Shown: positions 10,183 to 20,019 of the stretch, in pieces
How positions within the stretch are numbered: position 1 is the first letter of the stretch
How the letters are laid out: every line of letters starts with the position of its first letter
From: Cellvibrio sp. KY-GH-1
GTDB lineage: Bacteria; Pseudomonadota; Gammaproteobacteria; Pseudomonadales; Cellvibrionaceae
Assembly (NCBI RefSeq): GCF_008806975.1
Contig: NZ_CP031728.1
Location: 3,555,501 to 3,619,500 of the forward strand
DNA: 64,000 nucleotides
Reading direction: 5' to 3'
Program-made: the position numbers and the translations under genes
Notes under the pieces: generated by a model
Seen by the model: only the letters and a program-made list of their open reading frames with translations
The model's database searches: none
Told to the model about the DNA's origin: nothing

Positions 10183-11031
10183 ATGAGCGACTCACAACTA
10201 CGCCTGAGCTTTGAATTTTTCCCCGCCAAAACGGCGGAAGGAAAAGAAAAACTGATTAAAGTGCGCGACGAATTAAATTTTTTTAATCCGGATTTTTTCT
10301 CAGTCACTTACGGTGCCGGTGGCTCCACGCGCGATAACACCAAGGGGCTGGTCACCAAATTCAAAGCTGACGGCATTAGCACTGCACCACACTTGTCATT
10401 TGGCGGTGATGATGACGACAGCATTAAGCAATTAATTCAGGAATACAAAGACGCCGGTGTAGATCGCATAGTCGCACTGCGCGGCGATATGCCTTCGGGT
10501 GTGGGCGGTGGAATGCAATTGGTTTACGCCAATGAGCTGGTGGCTTTTATTCGCAAACATTTTGGTGAACACTTTCACCTCGAAGTAGCGGCCTATCCGG
10601 AAATTCATCCGCAAGCCAAAAGCTACAGCGATGATGTGCGCTATTTGAAAGGCAAATTCGATGCGGGCGCCAACAGCGCGATCACGCAGTACTTCTTTAA
10701 TCCCGATGCCTATTTTTTCTTTATCGACCAATGCCATAAAGCCGGCATTACGCAGCCGATTTTTCCCGGCATCATGCCCATCATCAACTACAAAAATTTA
10801 ATCCGTTTCTCTGACGCTTGCGGCGCAGAAATTCCGCGTTGGTTGCGCAAAGCGCTGGAAAATTACGGTGACGATGAAGCTAGCCTGAAAGCTTTCGGCG
10901 TAGAGCTTATCAGCGAGCTCTGCGAAACCCTGTTGGAAAACGACGCACCCGGTTTGCACTTCTACACTATGAACCAAACCGAACCTACCGCGCAAATCGT
11001 GCGCAATTTGGGTTTGATTCCGGTGGAGTAA
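10183..11031 (+). CDS. metF: Methylenetetrahydrofolate reductase
   Basis: Flavoprotein that reduces 5,10-methylene- to 5-methyltetrahydrofolate, supplying methyl groups for methionine synthesis. The protein is 282 residues, the short bacterial form. It begins with LSFEFFPAKT, followed by VTYGAGGSTRDNT, GDMPSGVGGG and GANSAITQYFFNPDAYF, then PGIMPI. The start at 10183 follows GAG and an A-rich stretch. It is the last gene of the SAM-cycle cluster and is followed by a strong terminator. Confidence 0.96.
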   Translation: MSDSQLRLSFEFFPAKTAEGKEKLIKVRDELNFFNPDFFSVTYGAGGSTRDNTKGLVTKFKADGISTAPHLSFGGDDDDSIKQLIQEYKDAGVDRIVALRGDMPSGVGGGMQLVYANELVAFIRKHFGEHFHLEVAAYPEIHPQAKSYSDDVRYLKGKFDAGANSAITQYFFNPDAYFFFIDQCHKAGITQPIFPGIMPIINYKNLIRFSDACGAEIPRWLRKALENYGDDEASLKAFGVELISELCETLLENDAPGLHFYTMNQTEPTAQIVRNLGLIPVE

Positions 11032-11045
11032 TTGCAGTTCTCGCA

Positions 11046-11082
11046 CAACAAAAAAGGCGCAATTTCTGCGCCTTTTTTGTTG
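11046..11082. terminator. Bidirectional terminator between metF and rph
   Basis: A near-perfect inverted repeat, CAACAAAAAAGGCGCA and TGCGCCTTTTTTGTTG around a short loop, has T runs in both readings. It serves the converging metF and rph genes. Confidence 0.9.
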
Positions 11083-11110
11083 CTGCTAAAGTGATACCAA
11101 GAATACTTTA

Positions 11111-11830
11111 TTACTGACTCAGCGCCTGCTTCTGCAACTCATGCAATTGCGCGATGCCTTTTTTAGCCAGGCTTAACATGGCCGCAAATTCGGCTTCAGT
11201 AAAAGGCTCGGCTTCGGCGGTGCCCTGGATTTCAATAATACCGCCATCATCCCCCATCACGACATTCATATCCGTATCCGCAGCTGAATCTTCAGGATAA
11301 TCCAGGTCTAGCACCGGAACGCCCTGATAAATTCCTACAGAGATAGAAGCAATGGCGCGCTTGAGGGGTTCGCCGGTAACCTTGCCTTGGGCTTTCAAAA
11401 AGTTGATCGCATCAGCCAATGCCACCCAGGCACCGGTGATTGACGCAGTGCGGGTGCCGCCATCTGCCTGAATAACGTCACAGTCGATATGTATAGTGTT
11501 CTCACCCAAAGCGCCAAGGTCCACTGCGGCGCGCAGTGAGCGGCCAATAAGACGCTGGATCTCTACGGTGCGCCCCTGCTGTTTGCCGCGCGCCGCTTCG
11601 CGATCCATACGGGTGCCGGTAGAACGCGGCAACATGCCGTATTCAGCGGTGAGCCAGCCCTGCCCCTGTCCGCGCAAAAACGGTGGCACATTGTTGACCA
11701 CGCTGGCGGTACAGATCACTTTGGTATCACCAAACTCCACCAACACTGAGCCTTCGGCGTGTTTGGTGTAGTGACGGGTAATGCGGACGGGGCGTAATTG
11801 ATCGGGGTTACGGCTGCTGGGGCGATGCAT
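11111..11830 (-). CDS. rph: Ribonuclease PH
   Basis: Phosphorolytic 3'-5' exoribonuclease that trims tRNA 3' ends. The protein is 239 residues, full length for the family, unlike the truncated form in some E. coli strains. It contains [36 protein letters not shown], and the conserved [13 protein letters not shown] and [20 protein letters not shown] use the ATG at 11830 with AAGGA upstream; a TTG at 11836 is less likely. It is divergent from yicC, a common pairing. Confidence 0.97.
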   Translation of the reverse strand: MHRPSSRNPDQLRPVRITRHYTKHAEGSVLVEFGDTKVICTASVVNNVPPFLRGQGQGWLTAEYGMLPRSTGTRMDREAARGKQQGRTVEIQRLIGRSLRAAVDLGALGENTIHIDCDVIQADGGTRTASITGAWVALADAINFLKAQGKVTGEPLKRAIASISVGIYQGVPVLDLDYPEDSAADTDMNVVMGDDGGIIEIQGTAEAEPFTEAEFAAMLSLAKKGIAQLHELQKQALSQ

Positions 11831-12012
11831 AATCAAATCCTTACTGCGGGAAAAATCAGAAATTCAAAGGGATGATAAAAAAGCTGTGGTACCATCCCAA
11901 ATCTGTAAACGAATGTTAATGTACCGGGGAACTCTACCAGTTATAGTCGCCTGACGTAACCGCCCCGCTTGAATTTACCTTTGCCAAGAACGACTTAGTT
12001 CCAGGAGCCACT

Positions 12013-12882
12013 ATGCCACGCAGTATGACGGGATTCGCCCGCCGTGAAGCAAAACTCCCCTGGGGAACCCTTGTATGGGAAATCCGCAGCGTCAACCACC
12101 GCTACCTTGAGCCCAGCTTCCGCCTTCCGGAAGATTTCCGCGAAATAGAACCCCATCTGCGCGACGCCATGCGCAAAGCCCTGCAACGCGGGAAAGTAGA
12201 AGCCAGCCTGAGTGTGCAATGGGAACAGGAAGGCGAATCGGAATTGGGCATCAACCTCGTTAAGGTTTCCCAGCTAACCAAATCCGCTCAACAAATTAAC
12301 AATCTGCTTGGCGCCGCAGCAGCACCGGTGAATGCGCTGGATATACTGCGCTGGCCAGGCGTAATCCAAAAGCAGGAGCTGGACCGCGAAGCCCTGCACG
12401 CCGCGGCGCTGGAATTATTTGAATCCGCATTAGATGGGCTCATCGAACACCGCTCGCGCGAAGGTGCGGAATTAGAGCAGCTGATTCTTACCCGCCTTGA
12501 TAACGTCTCAGTTCAGGTCGCTAACGTGCGTGCACGTATGCCGGAAATTCTCGCCGCGCAACGCGACAAATTGCAAACCAAACTCGCTGCCTTGCAAATC
12601 GATTTGGACCCAGAGCGTTTAGAGCAGGAGGTCGTACTGCTTGCGCAAAAGGCCGATGTGGATGAAGAGCTGGATCGTCTGGACACTCACGTGATCGAAG
12701 TCAAACGCAGCCTCAAGCAAACCGACTCCCTCGGCCGTCGGTTGGATTTTTTAATGCAGGAACTAAATCGCGAAGCCAATACCCTTTCATCAAAATCGGT
12801 AGTCAGCGAAACCACCCAAGCGGCGGTAGAGTTGAAAGTGTTGATCGAGCAGATGCGCGAGCAAGTCCAAAATATTGAATAA
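12013..12882 (+). CDS. yicC: YicC family endoribonuclease-like protein
   Basis: Member of the YicC/YloC family, for which endoribonuclease activity on RNA has been reported. The protein is 289 residues, close to the usual length. It opens with SMTGFARRE and IRSVNHRYLEPSFRLPE, and ends with the conserved RLDFLMQELNREANTLSSK and the C-terminal VELKVLIEQMREQVQNIE. AGGAG lies just before the ATG. In many gammaproteobacteria gmk follows yicC; here the next genes are the defence block on the other strand. Confidence 0.93.
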   Translation: MPRSMTGFARREAKLPWGTLVWEIRSVNHRYLEPSFRLPEDFREIEPHLRDAMRKALQRGKVEASLSVQWEQEGESELGINLVKVSQLTKSAQQINNLLGAAAAPVNALDILRWPGVIQKQELDREALHAAALELFESALDGLIEHRSREGAELEQLILTRLDNVSVQVANVRARMPEILAAQRDKLQTKLAALQIDLDPERLEQEVVLLAQKADVDEELDRLDTHVIEVKRSLKQTDSLGRRLDFLMQELNREANTLSSKSVVSETTQAAVELKVLIEQMREQVQNIE

Positions 12883-12930
12883 ATGGTGATTATTAAGCTG
12901 CCGATCCTTGGCTTGGCTCATTTGACTGTA

Positions 12931-15900
12931 CTAGACATTTACGTCAACTGAGTCTTCAGTCAAGAGATCGTCAGCCTGCTTAAAAATAAACTGCTTTAAA
13001 AACTTATCAATTCGCATATTTAACTTAAATAGCGGTAAGCTCACACCATCTAACTTTTCAAAATAAGCTTTGGCTTTTTCCTTATCCACCGTTGCTTTTA
13101 GTGCATCAAACCGACCAAAGTTATTAAGATTATTTTCTTTGACGTTGTCGCTCAGTAAATCCATTAATAAATTTCTATCCAGCCCCAAAATATTGACGAG
13201 TGTATTTAACTGCGTAGTTTCCGCGTTATTTTTGTAGTCGTTGATATAGTCTCTGAAACAGTGGCCTGCAATTAATTTGGCATCGCCTCGCTGTAAGTCA
13301 TGCAAAAACAAACGCGCGTATTTTTGTTCTGCTTGTGTGAGCGATGAAAACGATTTATGCAATTCGTTGAGAGTCACTTCAATAGTGGTTTGATCTTGAT
13401 GTTGATTCAGCTCTTTAAGGTATTTGTCAAAGCGGCTGTTCATGTAATCGGCGTCGATTTTTCCCGTATCAATTTCGGTGAGATAACCGCTAATATCAAA
13501 AGGCACATCGCCGCCACTTGTGCCACCACCGCCCCCCTTACCCGCTAATTCTTTATAGCGTAGAGCAAGCGCCAAATAAGTTTGCTCGTCTACCTCCAGC
13601 GTTATTTTGTGTTCTTTATTTTCGCCGTATGCGTGAGTCAGGTTATCCCAATGCAAACCTTGTACTTTGGCGGCTTCCAGATGTTGATTAAAGGTTTTAA
13701 ATAGTTTGGCGAATTTTGCGCAGGTATCTATGTCGTCTGGTAGCTTTTCCAAATTTTTCACGCCCGCACTCACAAATAGCTCGGTGATTTCCACCACTAG
13801 ATCGTTCATGGCTTTCAGGTTGCTTTCAAGGCGGTCTACAAATAAGCCGATAGGCCGATCACCGGAATAAAGTTTTACCGCATCCTTAATATGCTGCTCC
13901 ATAGTGTGCGGATAGCGATAGTAACGAATGGTGCCGTGGGGTTTGTCGGGGCCAAATAAACGATTAGTGCGCGAAAACGCTTGAATAATGTTTTGGTATT
14001 TAATCACCTTGTCTAAATACAAGGTATTCAGCCATTTAGAGTCAAACCCCGTCAGCATTTGGTCTACTACGATTAGCAAATCCAACTGTTTGGCGGGTTC
14101 CGTGTGTATGCGCTCGTAAGGTTTTTTATGGGCGAGGCGGGCGGCTACATCTTTTTTGAATTGCGCGTGTTTGGCGAAATCAAAATCTTGCCCGTAGCGC
14201 GCGTTGTAGTCGGCCATAATTTCTTCTAAGCCATCGCTTTTAAACGTAGGACCACGGTCGCCGCCGCCATCGTTGTCGATGTTCGGGTCAAACAGCGCGG
14301 AAATTTTAAGTTCGGGCTTAGCTAGTTTTAAACGGCGATAATAATCGATTGCTTCCGCAATACTGTTGGTGGCGAGAATCGCATGAAATTTATTGGCTTG
14401 GCTGAGTACATCCCAACTTTGCAGAATATCCTCCACCACTTTTTCTTGATGCGTATCCGTTAAATATTGCTCTTTCGGTACGTAATCTTCTATTCCTTTG
14501 ATGTATTTACCGGTTGCATCCTTTTCACCGTACATTTTTACTTCATTCATAAAGTACAAAAATTTTTTCTTTTTAGCGGGGTCGACCATAGCATCTTCAA
14601 CTGAGTCCGCCTTAGCTTCGGCGAGAGCAACGGCTTGGCGTACATCCTTGTCTTTAAACGTACAGACTTTATAAGGATCGAATCCTAAAACGTTTTTATC
14701 GCGTATGCCGTCGGCAATGCTGTAGCGGTGCAGTTCGGCACCAAATACATCAGCGGTTGTATTGTTGTTAACGTGGTTTTCGTCGTGGATGGGTGTGCCA
14801 GTAAAACCAAAGAACAATGCCGCCGGGAAGGTTTTCTTTACCGTCACCAACATGCCGTCTTTATTATCTTTGCCGCCGCTCATGGTCGAGCGATGGGCTT
14901 CATCAACAATAAATACCAGCCGTTTGGCACGAATTTTTTCAATGTCCGCGGCATTAGTCGCAGCGCCTTCATCATTTACCGCTTCAAAAATATTACTCAT
15001 TTTTTGGATGGAGGTAACGATGAGGACATCGGCAGGTTTATTGCTTTTTAGCTTGGTGACTAAGACATCGGTGTTTTCGGTCGCTTGTACGTCTTCACCA
15101 TCGTTGGCAAAGTTGCGGTATTCCGCCAGCGATTGCGTGCCCAGCTCGATGCGATCCATTAAAAAAATCACTTTATCGGCATCTTTGGATTGAGCAATTA
15201 ATTGCGCCGATTTAAAACTGGTCATGGTTTTGCCGGAGCCAGTGGTGTGCCAAACATAACCACCCAAGCGGTCTGCATTATTCGCATTATTGCTCAGTTG
15301 TTGCCAATGGGTTTTGGCCACTTTGTCGGAGATGGCGTTAGCGGCGTAATACTGGTAACTGCGCATGACTTTAAGCACGCCATCGGTATCGTCGGCGACT
15401 GTGTAAAAGCCTATAAGCTCATGCGCCATAAGCGCGTTGAGCAGCATGGTGGTGACATCTTTCCAGTGGTTGATGGGCTCGTTATTAACGTCGGCCCAGT
15501 TGAACTGATAATCGCGATTAAACTTGCCATCCATGCCGGGGTTGGCAAAGTATTTGGTTTCTTCTGGCTGCATGGCCACAAAAATTTGGACTAGCGAAAA
15601 TAGCCCGCTAAAAATGCCCTCGGCGCTGTATTTTTCAATTTGGTTTACAGCTTGGCTTACGGGAATACCGCTGCGCTTCAATTCCACATGAATTACAGGC
15701 ATGCCGTTAATCAATAACAGCACATCCCCGCGCCGGTCGTTGCGCAGTGGGCTACCGCGTGCAAATTGCGGCTGTTGCGCAATTTGATAACGGCTTTGGC
15801 CAGCGGCGGCTTCTTGGCGATCAAAAATTTTCAGGCTGATTTCTTTACCCAGGTGTAATTTATCCATCGGGTTATCGCGCTTAATGGCGATGGTTTTACC

Positions 15901-16158
15901 GTTAATAAAACCGTTCAGCTTGAGCGGGGTTTTAAGCTCTTTAATTTGTTCAATAATTTGCTGCATTTCACCACTGGTGAGTGGCACACCGTTTAGGCGA
16001 TCTTGCTGCTTGTTATTTTCCAGTAAAATATCTGCCCAATTTTCCAGTAATTCAGCTTCTGTTTTATTTTTTAGTACCGGAAACTTACCCCAACCATTGA
16101 GGGTTAACACTTTAATAAATGCCTGCTCAAATTCCGCTTCGGTTTTAAACGTGGTCAT
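12931..16158 (-). CDS. hsdR: Type I restriction enzyme R subunit
   Basis: Motor and nuclease subunit of the type I restriction-modification complex. The protein is 1075 residues. The N-terminal PD-(D/E)XK nuclease shows D145 and E159-x-K161 in VIHVELKRSG. The helicase motor has Walker A TTGSGKT (305-311), DEAH (419-422) and FGFTGTP, with helicase C-terminal motifs such as DQMLTGFDSKWLNTLYLDK and IIQAFSRTNRL. A glycine-rich stretch GKGGGGGTSGG lies near the C-terminal third. AGGGAG precedes the ATG at 16158, 12 bases after the hsdS stop. All catalytic motifs are intact, so the nuclease is expected to work if the M and S subunits do. Confidence 0.96.
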   Translation of the reverse strand: MTTFKTEAEFEQAFIKVLTLNGWGKFPVLKNKTEAELLENWADILLENNKQQDRLNGVPLTSGEMQQIIEQIKELKTPLKLNGFINGKTIAIKRDNPMDKLHLGKEISLKIFDRQEAAAGQSRYQIAQQPQFARGSPLRNDRRGDVLLLINGMPVIHVELKRSGIPVSQAVNQIEKYSAEGIFSGLFSLVQIFVAMQPEETKYFANPGMDGKFNRDYQFNWADVNNEPINHWKDVTTMLLNALMAHELIGFYTVADDTDGVLKVMRSYQYYAANAISDKVAKTHWQQLSNNANNADRLGGYVWHTTGSGKTMTSFKSAQLIAQSKDADKVIFLMDRIELGTQSLAEYRNFANDGEDVQATENTDVLVTKLKSNKPADVLIVTSIQKMSNIFEAVNDEGAATNAADIEKIRAKRLVFIVDEAHRSTMSGGKDNKDGMLVTVKKTFPAALFFGFTGTPIHDENHVNNNTTADVFGAELHRYSIADGIRDKNVLGFDPYKVCTFKDKDVRQAVALAEAKADSVEDAMVDPAKKKKFLYFMNEVKMYGEKDATGKYIKGIEDYVPKEQYLTDTHQEKVVEDILQSWDVLSQANKFHAILATNSIAEAIDYYRRLKLAKPELKISALFDPNIDNDGGGDRGPTFKSDGLEEIMADYNARYGQDFDFAKHAQFKKDVAARLAHKKPYERIHTEPAKQLDLLIVVDQMLTGFDSKWLNTLYLDKVIKYQNIIQAFSRTNRLFGPDKPHGTIRYYRYPHTMEQHIKDAVKLYSGDRPIGLFVDRLESNLKAMNDLVVEITELFVSAGVKNLEKLPDDIDTCAKFAKLFKTFNQHLEAAKVQGLHWDNLTHAYGENKEHKITLEVDEQTYLALALRYKELAGKGGGGGTSGGDVPFDISGYLTEIDTGKIDADYMNSRFDKYLKELNQHQDQTTIEVTLNELHKSFSSLTQAEQKYARLFLHDLQRGDAKLIAGHCFRDYINDYKNNAETTQLNTLVNILGLDRNLLMDLLSDNVKENNLNNFGRFDALKATVDKEKAKAYFEKLDGVSLPLFKLNMRIDKFLKQFIFKQADDLLTEDSVDVNV

Positions 16159-16170
16159 TATGGCTCCCTG

Positions 16171-17361
16171 CTACACAAACATTTTGCTCAAGCAAGCTTG
16201 CTTGATGTTATTGAGCTTGGTGATTTGTTGGTGGTGTTGGTTGATAAGGGTGTCGAGTTTTTGGAAATAGTTACCGATATTCTTGCCCTCTGAAATATCA
16301 TTTGGAACATAAAAGCACGAAGAAGAGACAAGCCCCCAATCAGAACGAGGCATTTTCGAGCCAGCCGATAGGTTTGAAATGAATTCAAATTTATTGGTTT
16401 GAATTAAATAAAATAGAAACGTACTTGTTACATTATCGGCGCGTAAAACCCAAAAATCGCCAACTGCAATTCCTTCAAAGTCAGCTAAAAACCAGTTTTT
16501 TAGATATGGTCGTAATTTACCAAATAAGACATCATCAACTTCAAACTTTAAGCCAGCTTTAACGATTTTCTTCTGAAGTATATCCTTATTAAATCGTCCT
16601 TTACCTGCAACTATATCTTCGTATTCAACACAAGGTAGATATGTACTTTGATGTTGTGTTGATACTCTGGTAGCTATATCGGAGAACTCTTTCTCTACCC
16701 ACTCCCCACCAAACCCCTTAAATCGAATTTCTGGAATAGTTTCGCCTTGTTTGGGGAACATTTTTTCCAGCATGGCTTTTTTGATGTTGCTGAGCTTGTC
16801 ATGCTTTTGTTGGTGTTGGTTGATTAGGTTGTCGAGCTTTTGGAAGTAGTCAGTTATATTTTTCTGCTCGGTTACCTGTGGAATAACAATTGTTCTGTTT
16901 TTCCAATCAACAACGTCGAATACCAACTTTTCAATATCAACCCCATAGGAGCTAATAAAAAACAACTTGTGCATTTCAGGTCTTATTGAGGCAACAGTCC
17001 AGAACCTAGCTGTTAAGTCATAACTATCGGTGACAACAAGATATTCATTGGATACGACTGCACCATCAAGACTGTTTGGCACAATTCCATTAGCACCATG
17101 AACAACCTGCCGCTTTGAAATCAGGTAATCACCGGCCTTAACTGAAAAATAATTTTTAACTAATATATTTTTCCCTTTAAGAATAGCTCTGGGAACAACG
17201 CCTTCGTTGCGGCGCTTAACTGTTACCAACTGATAGTTTTCGTTATCCATAAGTTCGACGGGCCGCTTTATTTCAGCTAAAACGCTTCCAATCTTTACGT
17301 CATTCCACTCCCTAGTAAACTCCGCAAAGCGAATCTGCGGCACATTTTTAACCATACTCAT
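16171..17361 (-). CDS. hsdS: Type I restriction enzyme specificity subunit
   Basis: Sets the DNA target of the type I enzyme. The 396-residue protein has two target-recognition domains (about 1-165 and 215-355), each followed by a helical spacer. The spacers are clear internal repeats: DYFQKLDNLINQHQQKHDKL (around 175-200) and YFQKLDTLINQHHQQITKL (around 367-386), both continuing into similar NIKKA/NIKQA helices. Two half-sites and the fixed spacer indicate a bipartite target. It starts one base after the stop of the hsdM C-terminal frame, with AAGGG upstream, so it is coupled to it. The sequence recognised cannot be predicted here. Confidence 0.94.
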   Translation of the reverse strand: MSMVKNVPQIRFAEFTREWNDVKIGSVLAEIKRPVELMDNENYQLVTVKRRNEGVVPRAILKGKNILVKNYFSVKAGDYLISKRQVVHGANGIVPNSLDGAVVSNEYLVVTDSYDLTARFWTVASIRPEMHKLFFISSYGVDIEKLVFDVVDWKNRTIVIPQVTEQKNITDYFQKLDNLINQHQQKHDKLSNIKKAMLEKMFPKQGETIPEIRFKGFGGEWVEKEFSDIATRVSTQHQSTYLPCVEYEDIVAGKGRFNKDILQKKIVKAGLKFEVDDVLFGKLRPYLKNWFLADFEGIAVGDFWVLRADNVTSTFLFYLIQTNKFEFISNLSAGSKMPRSDWGLVSSSCFYVPNDISEGKNIGNYFQKLDTLINQHHQQITKLNNIKQACLSKMFV

Positions 17362-17362
17362 C

Positions 17363-18331
17363 TTATTCGCCCTTCAACAAGCTGGTGAGTTCGGCCAAAC
17401 CCTGCATATCAAACTCATTACCGGTGAGTTCACCTAACATGTCTGCCAATTCTTGCTCGGTGGTTTTAATGTCATTCGCCACTTGCGAATAAGTCAACGC
17501 GTATTTATCCGCAAGCTTTTGTACTTGGGTGGTGAGCTGGGTGATGACGCTCGTTGGTATAGCCGCTAACTCATTGCACAGTGGAACAATCCATTTTAGG
17601 TGTAAAAGGTTTTTCACCTGCTCGTCTGCCAAACCTTCTATGGTGGTTTTGGTTTTCAGGTGCAGCGCCGTGGCCGCTTCTTTTACGGCTTTTTTCAGGT
17701 CTTTCTCTTCTTCTATTAATTTGCTAGCGCGAATCAGTTTGGCTTCATAGCTTTCTTGTGCATATTTAATCTTGCTGTCTTTTTGTTCTTTCAAAAAGGC
17801 CTTGGCGGCTTTGTTTACTTCGGCATTGGCAAAGCCGTCTTTGCTTTCTTTTACGGCCTCACCTTCTTTTTCTTCTTCGCTGAGTGATTCCAGAATTTCT
17901 TCCAGATTACTGGCAATTTCTGCTAAGCGGTTTTCCTGTTTTTCTAAGGCGAGCAAGTCATCAGCCAATAGTGTTTTTTGTACCAATTCAAACGGCAGTA
18001 TGTGGCCTTTCCAGCCGTCTTGCACTTCTGTGTCTTTGCCGTCTTTCTTTTTGATCACCATATTGGGGTCAACTTGTTTAGTCGCCGCAAAGCCTTCCGT
18101 TTGCATCATTTCCAAATCGGCACTGATGATTTGCCATTGGTTGTTGAGCAGTTGGTAGGCTTGGTATTTATCAATCAGTGCAATAGGTTCCAAGCGCTTA
18201 AATAGCTCAACACTTAACTCGGCTTCTTGTTGGTTGCGGTTTAGGGTTTGCCAACCGTGAATTAATTGCGTGTTCAGGTGTTCATCAAACCCCTTAAAGG
18301 CTTGGTCGTAAGCCTTAATAAAACTCACCAC
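17363..18331 (-). CDS. hsdM: C-terminal region of type I methyltransferase subunit, separate overlapping frame
   Basis: 322 codons beginning at a GTG that overlaps the hsdM stop (the frames share bases 18325-18331). The sequence has no methyltransferase motif. It is helical and charged, with a LALEKQENRLAEIASNLEEI coiled-coil stretch near the middle, and has RLEPIALIDKYQAYQLLNNQW near residue 45-65. This matches the long C-terminal extension of large HsdM proteins as I remember them, and the upstream HsdM ends (ITQHPQW) where that extension would continue (VVSFIKAYDQAF). No ribosome binding site precedes the GTG. Either a one-base deletion split a single gene, or the halves are made as two coupled polypeptides. 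Confidence 0.75.
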   Translation of the reverse strand: MVSFIKAYDQAFKGFDEHLNTQLIHGWQTLNRNQQEAELSVELFKRLEPIALIDKYQAYQLLNNQWQIISADLEMMQTEGFAATKQVDPNMVIKKKDGKDTEVQDGWKGHILPFELVQKTLLADDLLALEKQENRLAEIASNLEEILESLSEEEKEGEAVKESKDGFANAEVNKAAKAFLKEQKDSKIKYAQESYEAKLIRASKLIEEEKDLKKAVKEAATALHLKTKTTIEGLADEQVKNLLHLKWIVPLCNELAAIPTSVITQLTTQVQKLADKYALTYSQVANDIKTTEQELADMLGELTGNEFDMQGLAELTSLLKGE

Positions 18332-19965
18332 TGCGGGTGCTGGGTAATAGCGGCATTCACTGCACTTTTTTCGGTGGCAAGTGCGCTGGCCAGCTCACTG
18401 TAAGCCGATGATTTAGCGGTAAACAGTGTGCTGTGCAGTTTCGGCAAGGCTTGCCAATAATCTTGCAGCTCGGCAATTTCGCTATTGGGTATGCCGCCAA
18501 GCATGGTGGCGTGCAAGTCCCAACTTTCAGCAGCGGGGGATGAATCTACATAGCGCGGAATATTTAAGTTATAGCCATTGTCGCGAATGGTTTGCTTGCT
18601 CACCACTTGCGAAAATTTTGGACGGCTTTCGCGATTGATTACCACATCCACAATGCGCTTGATGTCGGAGGCTTGCAGCTTGTTGTTTTTGCCTTCTTTT
18701 ATAAAGTGCTTGGAGGCATCCACAACTAATACATCGCTATTTTTTCTTTTTTGTTTTAATACCAAAATAACGGTGGGAATGCCAGTGCCAAAAAAGATAT
18801 TGGCGGGCAAACCGATAATCGCATCTATATGGTCGCTTTCAATTAAATGCTTGCGAATTTCACCTTCTTCACCGCCGCGAAACAGCACACCGTGGGGCAA
18901 TACAATGGTCATAACACCATCGGGTTTCAGGTGGTAAAGATCGTGCAATAAAAACGCGAAATCCGCTTTGGTTTTGGGTGCTAAACCAAAGCGTGAATAG
19001 CGTGGGTCGCTCTCTTTATGGCTTGGGTCCCACTGTTGCGAGTAAGGCGGGTTAGAGACAACCGCGTCTACATACAGGGCTTGGTAGGTGCCGAGCGGAT
19101 CGTTTTCATCAAAATAGGGCCAGTCTTCTTCCAGCGTATCGCCATTGCGGGTTTTGATATTGTCGGGGTTAAGGCCGCGCATGATTAAATTCATGCGCGT
19201 TAGGTTGTAGGTGTTGGCTTTTAATTCTTGCGCGTAATACTCAATGCTGTCTTTGGTTTTAGCGTATTGCGCTACGGCATTACCAATGTTGATCAGCAAA
19301 GAGCCTGAGCCACTGGTTGGGTCGTAGATGCGAATCTTGTCTTTATTTTTGAGTTCATGGGCGATGATGAGCGACATGAGCACCGAGACTTCGTGCGGGG
19401 TGTAAAACTCACCGGCTTTTTTACCGGCATTGGCGGCAAATTTTTCAATGAGATATTCATAAATATAACCCAGCACGTCGTAACCCAGGTTGCCATTCAT
19501 GGGGATGCTTTTAATCAGGTGCAGCAAGTCGCTAATGGCTTTGGTGCGTTTACCGGAACTTTCACCAAGTTTACTTAAGCCAGTTTCAAGCGTGGTGAAA
19601 ATACCTTCAAATAATTTTTTGTGCTTGGTATGAATAAGCCGACTAAATGCAGAAAGTGCATCCCGCACATTAGATTCATCAAAGTCGAATTTAGGGTCAA
19701 CCCAGGTCGAAAATAAATTGCCGTAGGCAATAAAGTAACCAAGGCCACCTTGGATAAACTCAACGGTTTCAGTATCGCTTTCATTTAAGGCTTTAATATC
19801 ATCAGCCGTCATACCTTGGTCGCGCACAAACTGCACGAGTTGATCGCTGAGGTATTTGTAAAAAATAAAACCGAGTATGTAGTCTTTATATTCATTCGCT
19901 TCAATTTTGGAGCGCATCTGGTTGGCGGATTCCCAGATTTTGGCGGCGAGCTGTTGTTTGTTCAT
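18325..19965 (-). CDS. hsdM: Type I restriction-modification methyltransferase subunit (main part)
   Basis: N6-adenine methyltransferase subunit that modifies and protects host DNA together with HsdS. The 546-residue protein has the helical N-domain (DYILGFIFYKYLSDQL), KAGEFYTPHEVS, the SAM-binding motif DPTSGSGSLLIN (215-226) and catalytic NPPY (305-308), followed by DFAFLLHDLYHLKPDG. The catalytic core is complete. It ends at a TGA inside what seems to be a conserved C-terminal region that continues in the next frame. The start at 19965 has only a distant GGGA. It follows the toxin gene by 54 bases in the same direction. Confidence 0.94.
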   Translation of the reverse strand: MNKQQLAAKIWESANQMRSKIEANEYKDYILGFIFYKYLSDQLVQFVRDQGMTADDIKALNESDTETVEFIQGGLGYFIAYGNLFSTWVDPKFDFDESNVRDALSAFSRLIHTKHKKLFEGIFTTLETGLSKLGESSGKRTKAISDLLHLIKSIPMNGNLGYDVLGYIYEYLIEKFAANAGKKAGEFYTPHEVSVLMSLIIAHELKNKDKIRIYDPTSGSGSLLINIGNAVAQYAKTKDSIEYYAQELKANTYNLTRMNLIMRGLNPDNIKTRNGDTLEEDWPYFDENDPLGTYQALYVDAVVSNPPYSQQWDPSHKESDPRYSRFGLAPKTKADFAFLLHDLYHLKPDGVMTIVLPHGVLFRGGEEGEIRKHLIESDHIDAIIGLPANIFFGTGIPTVILVLKQKRKNSDVLVVDASKHFIKEGKNNKLQASDIKRIVDVVINRESRPKFSQVVSKQTIRDNGYNLNIPRYVDSSPAAESWDLHATMLGGIPNSEIAELQDYWQALPKLHSTLFTAKSSAYSELASALATEKSAVNAAITQHPQW

Positions 19966-20019
19966 AATTCAAAAAATTCCCTAACGCCTATGCAGAGCAT
20001 AAGCATTAACACTCAAGGT

